A stretch of 64,000 nt of DNA from Streptomyces sp. NBC_01463 (GCA_036227345.1 CP109468.1:6820001-6884000); one strand, 5' to 3'. Positions 9,686-18,896 are shown, counted from the first letter of the stretch. A program made the numbers and translations. Notes: a model not told the origin generated them from the sequence alone.

Positions 9686-10548
9686 CCGCCACCCACACCC
9701 CGACCCCGCGCACCGGACCGGGACGGCGACGGATCTGGGGCACCGCCGGCTTCCACGCCAGTGCCGGACTGCTCGCGGTGCTCTGGCTGCTGCCCATCGC
9801 GCTGGTCCTCGTCACCAGCGTCCGGTCCTTCGACGACGTCGCCGCCCACGGAGTCGGCAGCCTGCCGCACTCCTTCACCCTGGACGGCTTCCGCCAGGCC
9901 TGGGTGGACGGCGGCCAGCAGCGCGCACTGATCAACAGCCTGCTCGTCACCATCCCGTCGGTGCTGCTGTCGCTGCTGCTCGCCTCGACGGCCGCGTTCG
10001 CGCTCAGCCGCTACGACGTACCGCTGCGCCGCACGCTCCTGCTGCTCATGCTCGGCGGCAACCTGCTGCCCCCGCAGATCCTGCTGGTCCCGGTCTCCAA
10101 ACTCAGCGAACTGCTGGGCCTGTACGACTCGCTGTACGCCCTCATCGGCGTCCAGGTCGGCTTCGGCATCGGCTTCTACGTCTTCGTGCTGCACGGCTTC
10201 ATGCGGTCCATCCCGCCGGAGATCCAGCAGGCCGCCGTCATCGACGGCGCCGGCCCCTGGCAGATCTACACCCGGATCATCCTGCCGCTCGCCAAGCCCG
10301 CCATGGCCGCGCTCAGCGCCCTGTCGTTCACCTGGATCTTCAACGACCTGCTGTGGGCCATCACCGTGCTGCGCACCGACACCCGGATGCCCATCACCGC
10401 CTCGCTCATCGGACTCCAGGGCCAGTACGTCTCCATGTGGAACGTCATCGCGGCCGGTTCCGTCATCGCCGCGGCCCCGACCGTCATCGTCTTCCTCAAG
10501 TTCCAGCGCCACTTCGTGGCCGGCCTCAATCTGGGAGCAGTCAAGTGA
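9682..10548 (+). CDS. ABC sugar permease, MalG-like
   Basis: 288 residues, six membrane segments, second channel subunit. The EAA-type loop reads QQAAVIDGAGPWQIYTRIIL. The ATG at 9682 overlaps the stop of the first permease (ATGA), and its own stop overlaps the GTG of the GH36 gene, so transport and hydrolysis are translationally coupled. Confidence 0.94.
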   Translation: MTATHTPTPRTGPGRRRIWGTAGFHASAGLLAVLWLLPIALVLVTSVRSFDDVAAHGVGSLPHSFTLDGFRQAWVDGGQQRALINSLLVTIPSVLLSLLLASTAAFALSRYDVPLRRTLLLLMLGGNLLPPQILLVPVSKLSELLGLYDSLYALIGVQVGFGIGFYVFVLHGFMRSIPPEIQQAAVIDGAGPWQIYTRIILPLAKPAMAALSALSFTWIFNDLLWAITVLRTDTRMPITASLIGLQGQYVSMWNVIAAGSVIAAAPTVIVFLKFQRHFVAGLNLGAVK

Positions 10549-12647
10549 CCCCGCACGACCGGTGGCTGCTGCGCACCGAGAACACCACCTACGCGGTACG
10601 GATCGCCGGCGAGGGCCGCTGGGCCGAGCTCACCGCCTGGGGCCCGCACGGCGTCGAGACGGGCGAGTCGCCCTTCGCGCACCCGCACCGCACCCACTTC
10701 ATCACCCCCGCCGACGCCGCCCCCGCGGAGTACCTGCCGTACGGGATGCGCCCCTTCACCGGCGCCGAACTCGTCGCCGGCCGCCACGGCCAGGACCGCG
10801 GCACCTGGTGGACCTTCGACTCCGCCACCGCCGACGGCGACCACGCCCTGCGCCTCGCCTTCACCGACGAGCTGCAGGGACTGCGCGCGGTCCTCTGCTA
10901 CGAGACCGTGCCCGGCACCGACGTGATCCTGCGCTGGACCGAGCTGAGCTGCACCGGCGACGGGGAACTGCGGCTGGAACGCATCCACTCCGCGGCCGTC
11001 ACCGTCCCCGTCACCGACGGAGCCCGGCTCACCTACCTCACCGGCCAGTGGTGCCAGGAGTTCACCCGCACCCAGCTCGAACTGAACCGCGGCCGCTTCG
11101 AGATGGCCTCCACCCAGGGCGTCCCCGGCCACGCCTACGTGCCCTGGCTCGCCGTCCAGGACGCCGCCGCCCCGGACGGCCACGACACCCCGACGTACGG
11201 CGTCGCGCTGGAGTGGTCCGGCAACTGGCACCTGACCGCCGACGCCGAACCCGGCGGCGCGGTACGGATCGCGGCCGGGCGGGTGCCCCACGAGGGCGCC
11301 GTCCGGCTCACCCCGGGCGACACCCTCACCACCCCCCGGCTGGCCTGCGCGTTCAGCCCGGACGGCCTCGACGGCCTGGCCCGGGTCTGGCACCGCTACG
11401 AGCGCCGGCTGAGCGGCGGCCGGATGGACCGCACCCGCAAGGTCCTCTACAACTCCTGGGAGGCGACCGGTTTCGACGTCGACGCCGCCGCCCAGCTCGA
11501 ACTCGCCCGGATCGCCGCCGGCATGGGCGCCGAACTGTTCGTCGTCGACGACGGCTGGTTCACCGGACGGCACGACGAGAAGGGCGGACTGGGCGACTGG
11601 CACCCCGACCCGGCGAACTTCCCCGACGGCTTCGACCACTTCATCGACGAGGTCCGCGCCACCGGAATGGACTTCGGCCTCTGGGTCGAACCCGAGTCGG
11701 TCAGCCCGGCGTCCGCGCTCTACGCCGAACACCCCGACTGGGTCTACCGGATCGACGGCCGCCCCGCCACGCTCGTGCGCGAGCAGCTGCTCCTCGACCT
11801 CGGCCGCCGGGACGTCCAGGACTTCGTCATCGCCACCTTCGACCGGCTGCTCGGCGACCACGCCATCAGCTATCTCAAGTGGGACATGAACCGCCCGCCC
11901 ACCGAACGCGGCCGGCCCGGCGCAGGACCCGCCGGGGCACAGGACCTGGACGCCGGGCACGTCGCCGGATACCTGCGCGTCCTCGACCACCTGCGCGACC
12001 ACCACCCGCACGTCACCGTCGAGGGCTGCGCCGGAGGCGGCGGCCGCATCGAGCACGCCACCCTCGCCCGCACCGACGTGATGTGGCCCAGCGACAACAC
12101 CGCCCCGCTGGACCGTCTCGCCATCCAGTTCGGCTATCTGCACGCGCACGCCCCGCACACCATGAGCTCCTGGGTCACCGACGCACCCGGCGTCTTCGAC
12201 CCGCGCCCCCGCTCCCTGGCCTTCCGCTTCGTCACCGCCATGGCCGGGGTCCTGGGCATCGGCGCCGACATCCGCACCTGGTCCGCCGAGCAGCGCGCCG
12301 AGGCGGCCGTCTGGGTGAACCGCTACAAGGAGATCCGCGACGTCGTCCACCACGGCGAGGTCCACCTCCTCGGCACCCCCGCCGACGCCACCTGCGGAGT
12401 CCAGTACGTGGAACACGGCGGCGCCCGGATCGCCGTCACCGCCTGGAACACCGGCCGCCTGGACGGGGCGCCGCTCGTCCCGGGACGCCCCGCCCGGCTG
12501 CGCCTGCGCGGCCTGGACCCGGCCGCCCGCTACACCGACCAGCAGACCGGGGCCGTCCACAGCGGCGCCCATCTGCGGCACTACGGACTGCCGTTCGCCT
12601 GGACCGCCCGGTACGACGCCGAACTCACCGTCCTGATCCGGCAGTAG
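10545..12647 (+). CDS. GH36 alpha-galactosidase, cytoplasmic
   Basis: 700 residues, no signal peptide, so it hydrolyses imported alpha-galactosides inside the cell. N-terminal beta-supersandwich (1-280), then a TIM barrel with RKVLYNSWEATGFD, VDDGWF, LKWDMNR carrying the nucleophile D447, EGCAGGGGR, and WPSDNT carrying acid/base D517; a short C-terminal beta domain follows. Both catalytic aspartates and the DDGW substrate motif are intact, unlike the GH27 protein. The GTG start at 10545 overlaps the permease stop and has GGGAG upstream. Product galactose would feed the following De Ley-Doudoroff genes. Confidence 0.93.
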   Translation: MTPHDRWLLRTENTTYAVRIAGEGRWAELTAWGPHGVETGESPFAHPHRTHFITPADAAPAEYLPYGMRPFTGAELVAGRHGQDRGTWWTFDSATADGDHALRLAFTDELQGLRAVLCYETVPGTDVILRWTELSCTGDGELRLERIHSAAVTVPVTDGARLTYLTGQWCQEFTRTQLELNRGRFEMASTQGVPGHAYVPWLAVQDAAAPDGHDTPTYGVALEWSGNWHLTADAEPGGAVRIAAGRVPHEGAVRLTPGDTLTTPRLACAFSPDGLDGLARVWHRYERRLSGGRMDRTRKVLYNSWEATGFDVDAAAQLELARIAAGMGAELFVVDDGWFTGRHDEKGGLGDWHPDPANFPDGFDHFIDEVRATGMDFGLWVEPESVSPASALYAEHPDWVYRIDGRPATLVREQLLLDLGRRDVQDFVIATFDRLLGDHAISYLKWDMNRPPTERGRPGAGPAGAQDLDAGHVAGYLRVLDHLRDHHPHVTVEGCAGGGGRIEHATLARTDVMWPSDNTAPLDRLAIQFGYLHAHAPHTMSSWVTDAPGVFDPRPRSLAFRFVTAMAGVLGIGADIRTWSAEQRAEAAVWVNRYKEIRDVVHHGEVHLLGTPADATCGVQYVEHGGARIAVTAWNTGRLDGAPLVPGRPARLRLRGLDPAARYTDQQTGAVHSGAHLRHYGLPFAWTARYDAELTVLIRQ

Positions 12648-12718
12648 CCCGCCCGCCCGACGCACCGTCACTAGAGTCGCCGAGAACACGCACGAACCCC
12701 GAGGAGTCGAGCCGCCCC

Positions 12719-13477
12719 ATGAACGGAAACCCCCGCTTCGCCGACAAGGTGGCCGTGGTCACCGGAGCCGCCTCGGGCATCGGCGCGGCCACCGCGGAAC
12801 GCCTCGCCGCCGAGGGCGCCGCGGTGATCCTCGCGGACATCGCACCGGACCCCGGCGAGCGTGTCGCCGCCGGCATCCGCGCCGACGGTGGCCGGGCCCT
12901 CTTCGTGCGTACGGACGTCTCCGACGAGGCCGACTGGCAGCGGGCCGTGGACGCGGCGCACACCTTCGGACCCGTCGGCGTCCTGGTGAGCAACGCCTAC
13001 ACGGTCGACGTCACCCCCGCCCACGAGATGACCGTGGCCTCCTGGGAGCGGCAGCTCGCGGTGAACCTCACCGGCGCCTTCCTCGGCTTCCGGGCGGTCC
13101 TGCCCGACCTGCGCGCACAGCGCGGCGCCGCCGTCCTCACCTCCTCGGTCCACGCCCACAAGGGCATCCCCGGACACCCCGCCTACGCGGCCTCCAAGGG
13201 TGCGCTGCTCTCCCTGTGCGGACAGCTCGCGGTGGAGTACGGGCCCGAGGTGCGGGTCAACGCCGTGCTGCCCGGACCCATCCTGACCGCGGCCTGGGAC
13301 CGGGTGGGGGAGGAGGACCGGCGCCAGAGCGTCGCCGAGACGGCCGCCGGCCGCTTCGGCACCCCCGAGGAGGCGGCCGCGGCCATCGCCTTCCTCGCCG
13401 CCGACGAGGCGTCCTACATCACCGGATCGAGCCTGCTCGTCGACGGCGGCTGGTCCGTCGTCAAGTCCTCGGCCTGA
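12719..13477 (+). CDS. SDR dehydrogenase, probable galactose 1-dehydrogenase
   Basis: 252 residues, classical short-chain dehydrogenase. The nucleotide-binding TGAASGIG is at residues 15-22, and the catalytic Ser (LTSSVHAHKG) and Tyr-Lys (YAASK) are present; a C-terminal VDGGWSV ends the fold. Preceded by GAGGAG. From its place between alpha-galactosidase and galactonate dehydratase it probably oxidises D-galactose to galactono-lactone, but SDR substrate cannot be read from sequence. Confidence 0.85.
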   Translation: MNGNPRFADKVAVVTGAASGIGAATAERLAAEGAAVILADIAPDPGERVAAGIRADGGRALFVRTDVSDEADWQRAVDAAHTFGPVGVLVSNAYTVDVTPAHEMTVASWERQLAVNLTGAFLGFRAVLPDLRAQRGAAVLTSSVHAHKGIPGHPAYAASKGALLSLCGQLAVEYGPEVRVNAVLPGPILTAAWDRVGEEDRRQSVAETAAGRFGTPEEAAAAIAFLAADEASYITGSSLLVDGGWSVVKSSA

Positions 13478-13520
13478 CCGCCGCCCCAGCCCCCATCGCA
13501 CAGCAGAAAGGCACACAGAC

Positions 13521-14258
13521 ATGACGCCATACGCGCGCCGCGGAGTGCACGGCCAGACCGTGGAGACTCTCGCGCGCCGGGTCCTGAGCGGCGAGATCCC
13601 CGAAGGGGCGACGCTCGACCTCGTGGCGCTCCAGGGCGAGCTCGACGTCAGCCTGACCGCCCTGCGGGAGTCCCTGAAGGTCCTCGCGGCCAAGGGGATC
13701 GTCGACGCGCGCCAGAAGCGCGGCACCTTCGTCAGGGCCCGCGCGGACTGGAATCTGCTCGACGCGGACGTACTGCGCTGGCAGTTCGCCGGCGGCACCG
13801 GCGCCGACCTGGCACTGCTGCGCAACCTCGGCGAGGTCCGCGGCATCATCGAGCCGGCCGCCGTCCGGCTCGCCGCCGCCCGGCGCACCGAGGAGGACCT
13901 GGTCACCCTGGAAGCCGCCATCACCGCGATGGGCGAGCAGGAGGGCGGCGCGGCCCACGCGGTCGAGGCCGACCTCGCCTTCCACCGCGCACTCCTCGCC
14001 GCCACCCACAACGAACTGCTGGAACGCATGGAGATGGTCATCGAGTCCGGCCTCGCCCACCGCGACGAGATCGTGCACAGCTCCCAGCACGGCGAGGACC
14101 CCGTACCCAGCCACCGGGCCGTCCTCGACGCCGTGCGCGACCGGGACCCGGACGCCGCGGAACACGCCATGCGGGCCCTGCTCGACCAGGCCGTACGCGA
14201 CCTCGACCGGGTGCACGGCACCGGAGCGGCCACCGACGAGGGGAACGCGGACCGGTGA
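13521..14258 (+). CDS. GntR-family (FadR/FCD) regulator of the galactonate genes
   Basis: 245 residues. The winged helix is at residues 10-75 (VSLTALRESLKVLAAKGIVDARQ), followed by an all-helical FCD ligand domain with the metal/ligand histidines in DLAFHRALL, PSHRAVLD and related positions. FCD regulators of this type, such as E. coli DgoR, respond to sugar acids including galactonate. It lies inside the operon and overlaps dgoD by GTGA, suggesting co-expression and autoregulation. No clear palindrome is seen in the 43 bp before it. Confidence 0.9.
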   Translation: MTPYARRGVHGQTVETLARRVLSGEIPEGATLDLVALQGELDVSLTALRESLKVLAAKGIVDARQKRGTFVRARADWNLLDADVLRWQFAGGTGADLALLRNLGEVRGIIEPAAVRLAAARRTEEDLVTLEAAITAMGEQEGGAAHAVEADLAFHRALLAATHNELLERMEMVIESGLAHRDEIVHSSQHGEDPVPSHRAVLDAVRDRDPDAAEHAMRALLDQAVRDLDRVHGTGAATDEGNADR

Positions 14259-15400
14259 AGATCACCCGTATCGAGACCTTCCTCGTACCGCCGCGCTGGC
14301 TGTTCTGCCGGATCGAGACCGACGAGGGCGTCGTCGGCTGGGGCGAACCCGTCGTCGAGGGCCGCGCCGAAGTGGTCCGGGCCGCCGTCGACGTCCTCGC
14401 CGAATACCTCATCGGCCAGGACCCGCTGCGCATCCAGGACCACTGGCAGGTCCTCAGCAAGGGCGGCTTCTACCGCGGCGGGCCGGTCCTCTCCAGTGCC
14501 GTCGCCGGAATCGACCAGGCGCTGTGGGACATCGCCGGGAAGACTTACGGCGCCCCCGTGCACGCCCTGCTCGGCGGCCCCGTGCGCGACCGGGTCCGCG
14601 TCTACGCCTGGGTCGGCGGCGACGAACCCGCCCGGCTCACCGAGGAGATCACCGCCCAGGTCGAGGCCGGCTTCACCGCCGTCAAGATGAACGCGGCGGG
14701 CCGCACCGCCCCCCTGGACACCCCCGCCGAGACCGCCGCCGTCGTCGAACGGGTCGCCGCCGCCCGCGAGGCGCTCGGACCCGGCCGCGACGTCGCCATC
14801 GACATGCACGGCCGGTTCGGCCCGGCCGGGGCCCGCCGGGTCCTCCAGGCCATCGAACCGCTGCACCCGCTCTTCGTGGAGGAACCCCTCCTGCCCGAGC
14901 TGGGCCACCTGCTGCCCGCCCTCGTCGGCGCCACCTCCGTCCCCATCGCCACCGGCGAACGGCTCTACGGACGCGCCGACTTCCTGCCCGCGCTGACGGC
15001 CGGGATCGCGGTCGCCCAGCCGGACCTCTCGCACGCCGGAGGCATCTCCGAGGTCCACCGCATCGGCTCGCTCGCCGAGACCTACGGGGTGCAGCTCGCC
15101 CCGCACTGCCCCCTCGGCCCGATCGCCCTCGCCGCCAGCCTCCAGATCGCCTTCGCCACCCCGAACTTCCTCATCCAGGAACAGAGCCGCGGCATCCACT
15201 ACAACAAGGACGCCGACCTGCTCAGCTACGTCGTCGACACCGAACCCTTCCGCTTCGAGGACGGGCACGCCCGGCGCGGCGTCCTGCCGGGGCTGGGCAT
15301 CACCGTCGACGAGAACGCCGTACGCGCGGCCGACCGGACCGGACACGCCTGGCGCAACCCGGTGTGGCGGCACGACGACGGCTCCTTCGCCGAGTGGTGA
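14255..15400 (+). CDS. dgoD: D-galactonate dehydratase
   Basis: Enolase-superfamily dehydratase converting D-galactonate to 2-keto-3-deoxygalactonate. 381 residues against 382 in E. coli DgoD, which I recall well: the ends (MKITRIET, WRHDDGSFAEW) and long blocks such as DEGVVGWGEPV, FYRGGP, QPDLSHAGGI, APHCPLGPIALAA and IHYNK match it. Metal ligands D183 and E209 and the catalytic H185 and H284 are present. GTG start overlapping the GntR stop. This is the most specific enzyme call in the cluster and anchors the pathway assignment. Confidence 0.95.
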   Translation: MKITRIETFLVPPRWLFCRIETDEGVVGWGEPVVEGRAEVVRAAVDVLAEYLIGQDPLRIQDHWQVLSKGGFYRGGPVLSSAVAGIDQALWDIAGKTYGAPVHALLGGPVRDRVRVYAWVGGDEPARLTEEITAQVEAGFTAVKMNAAGRTAPLDTPAETAAVVERVAAAREALGPGRDVAIDMHGRFGPAGARRVLQAIEPLHPLFVEEPLLPELGHLLPALVGATSVPIATGERLYGRADFLPALTAGIAVAQPDLSHAGGISEVHRIGSLAETYGVQLAPHCPLGPIALAASLQIAFATPNFLIQEQSRGIHYNKDADLLSYVVDTEPFRFEDGHARRGVLPGLGITVDENAVRAADRTGHAWRNPVWRHDDGSFAEW

Positions 15401-15405
15401 GCGCC

Positions 15406-16194
15406 ATGGCCCCCCTGCGGATCGGGACCGACCCGGTACACGGCGGCCGGTGGACCTCCCTGTACGCGGCCGGACGCGAATGGCTCTGGCAGCGTCCGGA
15501 GCCGCGCCGCGCCGGTGTCCGTCCCGGCGACGCGTTCGCGGACGCCGGGGGTCTGGAGGAGTGCGTACCGACCGTGCGCGGCACCCCCGACCACGGCGAC
15601 GCCTGGGCCCGGCCCTGGCAGCGGGGGGCCGACGGCACCGAGTCCGTCGACTGCCCCGACTTCCGGCTCGGCCGGCTGATCCGGACCGACGGGCACCGGG
15701 CGGTGGCCGACTACCGGCTCACGGCCGCACCCGGTTACCGTTTCCTGTGGGCCGCCCACGCCCTGCTCGACCTCGCTCCGGGTGCCCGCATCGGAATCCC
15801 GGACGGCACCCCGGTCCGCCGCTACCCGGACGGCGGCGCGGACTGGACGCCCTGCTCCTGGCCCGCCGGCCTCGACCGGCTCGGCCCGGACGACGGCACC
15901 GCCGTCGGCGCGGTCGTCGAGACCCGGCAGGTGAGTGTCCACGATGGAACAGCCGTGCTGCGGATGACCGTGGAGGCCGAGGGGCAGCCGGTGTCCGTCG
16001 CCCTGTGGCGCAACCTCGGGGGCTTCCCCGAGCAGGAGCCGTACCGCTCGGTCGGGGTCGAACCGATGCTGGGCCGGGTCTTCGGCCTGGCGGCCGCCGG
16101 CGAGGGCGACGCCGCTGTCGTCCCGGCCGGCGGCGAGGTCCGCTGGCGCCTCACCGTGACCGCGGACACCACAACCGCCGTACAGAACCGATAG
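15406..16194 (+). CDS. Aldose 1-epimerase-like (mutarotase fold) protein
   Basis: About 262 residues from ATG 15406, which has GGTGAG upstream; the GTG at 15397 overlapping the dgoD stop is an equal alternative. All-beta protein resembling the galactose mutarotase superfamily (LIRTDGHRAVADYRL, YRFLWAAHALLDLAPG, VALWRNLGGFPEQEPYRSVG). In context it may interconvert galactose anomers for the dehydrogenase or act on a lactone. No signal peptide. The catalytic His/Glu pair of true mutarotases is not obvious, so activity is uncertain. Confidence 0.8.
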   Translation: MAPLRIGTDPVHGGRWTSLYAAGREWLWQRPEPRRAGVRPGDAFADAGGLEECVPTVRGTPDHGDAWARPWQRGADGTESVDCPDFRLGRLIRTDGHRAVADYRLTAAPGYRFLWAAHALLDLAPGARIGIPDGTPVRRYPDGGADWTPCSWPAGLDRLGPDDGTAVGAVVETRQVSVHDGTAVLRMTVEAEGQPVSVALWRNLGGFPEQEPYRSVGVEPMLGRVFGLAAAGEGDAAVVPAGGEVRWRLTVTADTTTAVQNR

Positions 16195-16209
16195 GAAGGA
16201 AACCCGCAC

Positions 16210-16851
16210 GTGGAGTTGCTGACCGAGCTGCGCACCCACCGGATCGTCGCCATCGTGCGCGGCGACGACGCGGACGCCGCACTCAGGACCGTACTCACCC
16301 TGGCCGAGGAGGGACTGCCCCTCATCGAGGTCTCCCTCAGCGGCAAGGACGCGCTCGACGTCATCCGCCGGGCCCGCGCCGCACTCGGACCGTCCGCACC
16401 CCTCGGCGCCGGCACCGTCCTGACCGCAGGGGACGCGGCCGCGGTGCACGAGGCGGGGGCCGACTTCGTCGTCACCCCGGCCGTCTGCGAAGGCGTCACC
16501 GAGGCGAAACGGCTCGGGCTGCCCGTGCTGGCCGGCGTGATGACGCCGAGCGACATCGTCGCCGCGCGGCGGCTCGGCGCCGACGCGTACAAACTCTTCC
16601 CGGCCGCGCAGGCCGGCGGCCCGGGCTATCTGAAGGCGCTGCGGGGACCGTTCCCGGACCTGCCGTTCGTACCGGTCGGGGGAGTGGACGACGGGGCGGC
16701 CCGCGACTACCTCGCCCTGGGCGCGACCGCCGTGGGCGTCGGCTCCCCGCTGATCGGCGACGCGGCCGACGGCGGCAGCACCGACGCGCTGCGGGCACGC
16801 ACCCGGGCCTTCCTCGACGCCGTGCGCCTCCCCGCGGACAGCGGACGATGA
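16210..16851 (+). CDS. KDPG/KDPGal aldolase
   Basis: Class I aldolase cleaving 2-keto-3-deoxy-6-phosphogalactonate to pyruvate and glyceraldehyde 3-phosphate. 213 residues, the usual size. Seen: VAIVRG near residue 13, LIEVSL with the catalytic Glu, GAGTVL, TPAVCE, and the Schiff-base lysine K128 in DAYKLFPA, then PVGGV. GTG at 16210 follows AGGAAGG. KDPG and KDPGal aldolases are homologous; the galactonate context favours KDPGal (dgoA-type). Confidence 0.92.
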   Translation: MELLTELRTHRIVAIVRGDDADAALRTVLTLAEEGLPLIEVSLSGKDALDVIRRARAALGPSAPLGAGTVLTAGDAAAVHEAGADFVVTPAVCEGVTEAKRLGLPVLAGVMTPSDIVAARRLGADAYKLFPAAQAGGPGYLKALRGPFPDLPFVPVGGVDDGAARDYLALGATAVGVGSPLIGDAADGGSTDALRARTRAFLDAVRLPADSGR

Positions 16852-17717
16852 CCGCCGGCACACCGGCCGTGCGGTGGGCCGACCGGCTCGGGCTCGGCGA
16901 GGGCATCCGCGCGGTCGACGGCCGCATCGTCCTCGTCGACATCCTCACCGGACGGCTGCTGTCCGGCCCCGGCGACGGCACGGCCCCGCTCACCGAACTG
17001 GCCCGGCTCGACACCCCCCTGGGTGCCGTCGCCCCGGTCCACGACCGCCCCGGCCACTGGATCGCCGCCGCCGGAACGGGCGTCTGCCTGATCGCCCCGG
17101 ACGGCAGCCCCGAGTGGCTCGCCCGCCCCGAGGACGGGGCCGCCACGGCGATGCGGATGAACGACGCCACCGCCGATCCGCAGGGCCGGTTCTGGGCGGG
17201 CAGCATGTCCTACGACGCGGACGAGGGCGCGGGCTCCCTCTACCGGACGGGCCACGACGGCTCCGTGACCCGGGTGCTGGACGGCCTGACCGTGCCCAAC
17301 GGCCCGGCGTTCACGGCGGACGGCACCGTGATGTACCTCGCCGACAGCGCGAAGGGCGTCATCCGCCGCTACCCGGTGGACCCGGCCGGCGGTCTGCCGG
17401 GGGCGCCGGACACCTTCGCCTCGTTCGGCGAGGGCAGCCCGGACGGTATGACGGTCGACGACGAGGGCGCCCTGTGGACCGCGGTCTGGGGCACCGGCAC
17501 CGTCCACCGCTACCGCGCCGACGGAACGCCCGACCGGCAGATCCGGCTCCCCGCATCGCAGCCCGCCGGGCTCTGCCTCGACGGGGACACCCTGTACATC
17601 ACCAGCGCCCGGCACGGACTGGCCGCACCCGGACCGCTGGACGGCGCGGTGTTCGCCGTGCGCGTCGAGGTGCCGGGCCCGCCGGCCGCCGCCTACCGGC
17701 AGGGGAGTGCCGCATGA
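16848..17717 (+). CDS. SMP-30/gluconolactonase-family lactonase
   Basis: 289 residues, six-bladed propeller lactonase, here probably opening galactono-1,4- or 1,5-lactone. Family signatures: GLGEG near the start with the metal-binding Glu, RMNDATADPQGRFWAGSM, VPNGPAFTADG, and SPDGMTVDDEGALWTAVWG with metal-binding Asp. ATG overlaps the aldolase stop (ATGA). No signal peptide, so it works in the cytoplasm. Confidence 0.9.
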   Translation: MTAGTPAVRWADRLGLGEGIRAVDGRIVLVDILTGRLLSGPGDGTAPLTELARLDTPLGAVAPVHDRPGHWIAAAGTGVCLIAPDGSPEWLARPEDGAATAMRMNDATADPQGRFWAGSMSYDADEGAGSLYRTGHDGSVTRVLDGLTVPNGPAFTADGTVMYLADSAKGVIRRYPVDPAGGLPGAPDTFASFGEGSPDGMTVDDEGALWTAVWGTGTVHRYRADGTPDRQIRLPASQPAGLCLDGDTLYITSARHGLAAPGPLDGAVFAVRVEVPGPPAAAYRQGSAA

Positions 17718-18694
17718 CCGCGACCGCCCGGCCCCCGGTCACCTGCATCGGCGAGACCATGGCCGCACTGGTGCCGGAACCGGCCGCCCCGCTGGAGGGG
17801 TCCGACCGGCTCGGGGTACGGATCGCAGGCGCCGAGTCCAACGTGGCGGTGTACCTCGCCGACCACGGGATCCCCGCCCGCTGGGTCTCCGCCCTCGGCG
17901 ACGACCCGTTCGGCCGCCGCATCCGCGGTGAGGTCGCCGCGTCCGGTGTCGACGTCAGCGGGGTGCGCACCGACCCGCACCGCCCGACCGGGCTCCTCGT
18001 CAAGGACCCCGGCCCCGACGGCACCCGGGTGCACTACTACCGCCGCGGCTCCGCCGCCTCGGCGCTGACCCCGGAGCTGCTGGAGGACGAGGCCGTGCGC
18101 ACCGCCGGGCTCATCCACCTCAGCGGCATCACCCCGGCCCTCTCGGCGAGCTGCCACGAGCTGGTCGCCGCGCTGCTGGAACCCCCGGCGGACGAACGGC
18201 CCTGCCCCGTCAGCTTCGACGTCAACCACCGGCCCGCCCTCTGGCCGGAGGGCACGGCCGCGACCGTGCTGCTCGGCTTCGCGCGGCGGGCGGACATCAC
18301 CTTCGTCGGCCTGGACGAGGCCCAGGCCCTGTGGGGCGGGCACCTGGCCGACGCGGCCGCCGTGCGCGAGCTGCTGCCCGGGCCCCGCGTCCTCGTGGTC
18401 AAGGACGGCGGCCGGGCGGCCACCGCGTTCGACGGCGACCGGGTCCACACGGTGCCCGCGCCCCGGGTCGGGGTCGTCGAACCGGTGGGCGCCGGTGACG
18501 CGTTCGCCGCCGGGTACCTCGCCGGGCTGCTGCGCGGCGAGGACACCGTACGGGCGCTGCGGCTCGGACACCTCACCGCGGGCGCCGCGCTGCGGGTCAC
18601 CGGTGACCACGGACCGCTGCCGGACCGGGACCGGCTGGCCGCGCTGCTGGACGCGGGGGCGGCCGAATGGGCCGCGGGAACGGACGGGAGGTGA
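17714..18694 (+). CDS. PfkB-family sugar kinase, probable 2-keto-3-deoxygalactonate kinase
   Basis: 326 residues, ribokinase fold. N-terminal CIGETMAALVPE; a GAESNVAVYLADHG sugar site; C-terminal anion hole and catalytic base in PVGAGDAFAAGYLAGLLRG. Such kinases include KDG kinases (KdgK). The classical E. coli DgoK belongs to a different family, so this would be a non-homologous replacement. ATG overlaps the lactonase stop. Last gene of the operon. Confidence 0.9.
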   Translation: MTATARPPVTCIGETMAALVPEPAAPLEGSDRLGVRIAGAESNVAVYLADHGIPARWVSALGDDPFGRRIRGEVAASGVDVSGVRTDPHRPTGLLVKDPGPDGTRVHYYRRGSAASALTPELLEDEAVRTAGLIHLSGITPALSASCHELVAALLEPPADERPCPVSFDVNHRPALWPEGTAATVLLGFARRADITFVGLDEAQALWGGHLADAAAVRELLPGPRVLVVKDGGRAATAFDGDRVHTVPAPRVGVVEPVGAGDAFAAGYLAGLLRGEDTVRALRLGHLTAGAALRVTGDHGPLPDRDRLAALLDAGAAEWAAGTDGR

Positions 18695-18735
18695 AGACGA
18701 CGGGGGCTGCCGGGTAACCGCCACGTTGCGAACTC

Positions 18736-18765
18736 TTTACAAGCGCTCGGCAATCGATCTTTAAT
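18736..18765 (+). promoter_or_regulatory. Probable sigma-70-type promoter
   Basis: TTTACA (18736-18741), an 18-nt spacer and TTTAAT (18760-18765). The spacer begins AGCGCTCGG, so CAAGCGCTCG here is one mismatch from the CAAGCGCTTG LacI-type palindrome found at 57610. It would drive the GH2 gene with a leader of about 235 nt. Confidence 0.45.
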
Positions 18766-18872
18766 GGGGCACACGGCGCAGCCGGTACCGGACGGTCCCC
18801 CAGGACCCCGGCCCCCACCCGCGGATCGCCGTGCCACAGCTTCATCGTCCGGCGGTCGGCGGCCCTCACCGG

Positions 18873-18896
18873 GGCCCGGCCGGCGCCGGCCGGGCC
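18873..18896. terminator. 24-nt self-complementary hairpin
   Basis: Perfect palindrome with 12-bp arms (GGCCCGGCCGGC and its complement) between the kinase gene and GH2. It is a likely terminator for the galactonate operon, or an attenuator for the promoter at 18736. Confidence 0.5.

Noticed and set aside
12671..15373. A 900-residue minus-strand open frame opposite the SDR, GntR and dgoD genes
   Set aside because: It spans three well-supported plus-strand genes and their junctions, and the composition is that of an antisense shadow.
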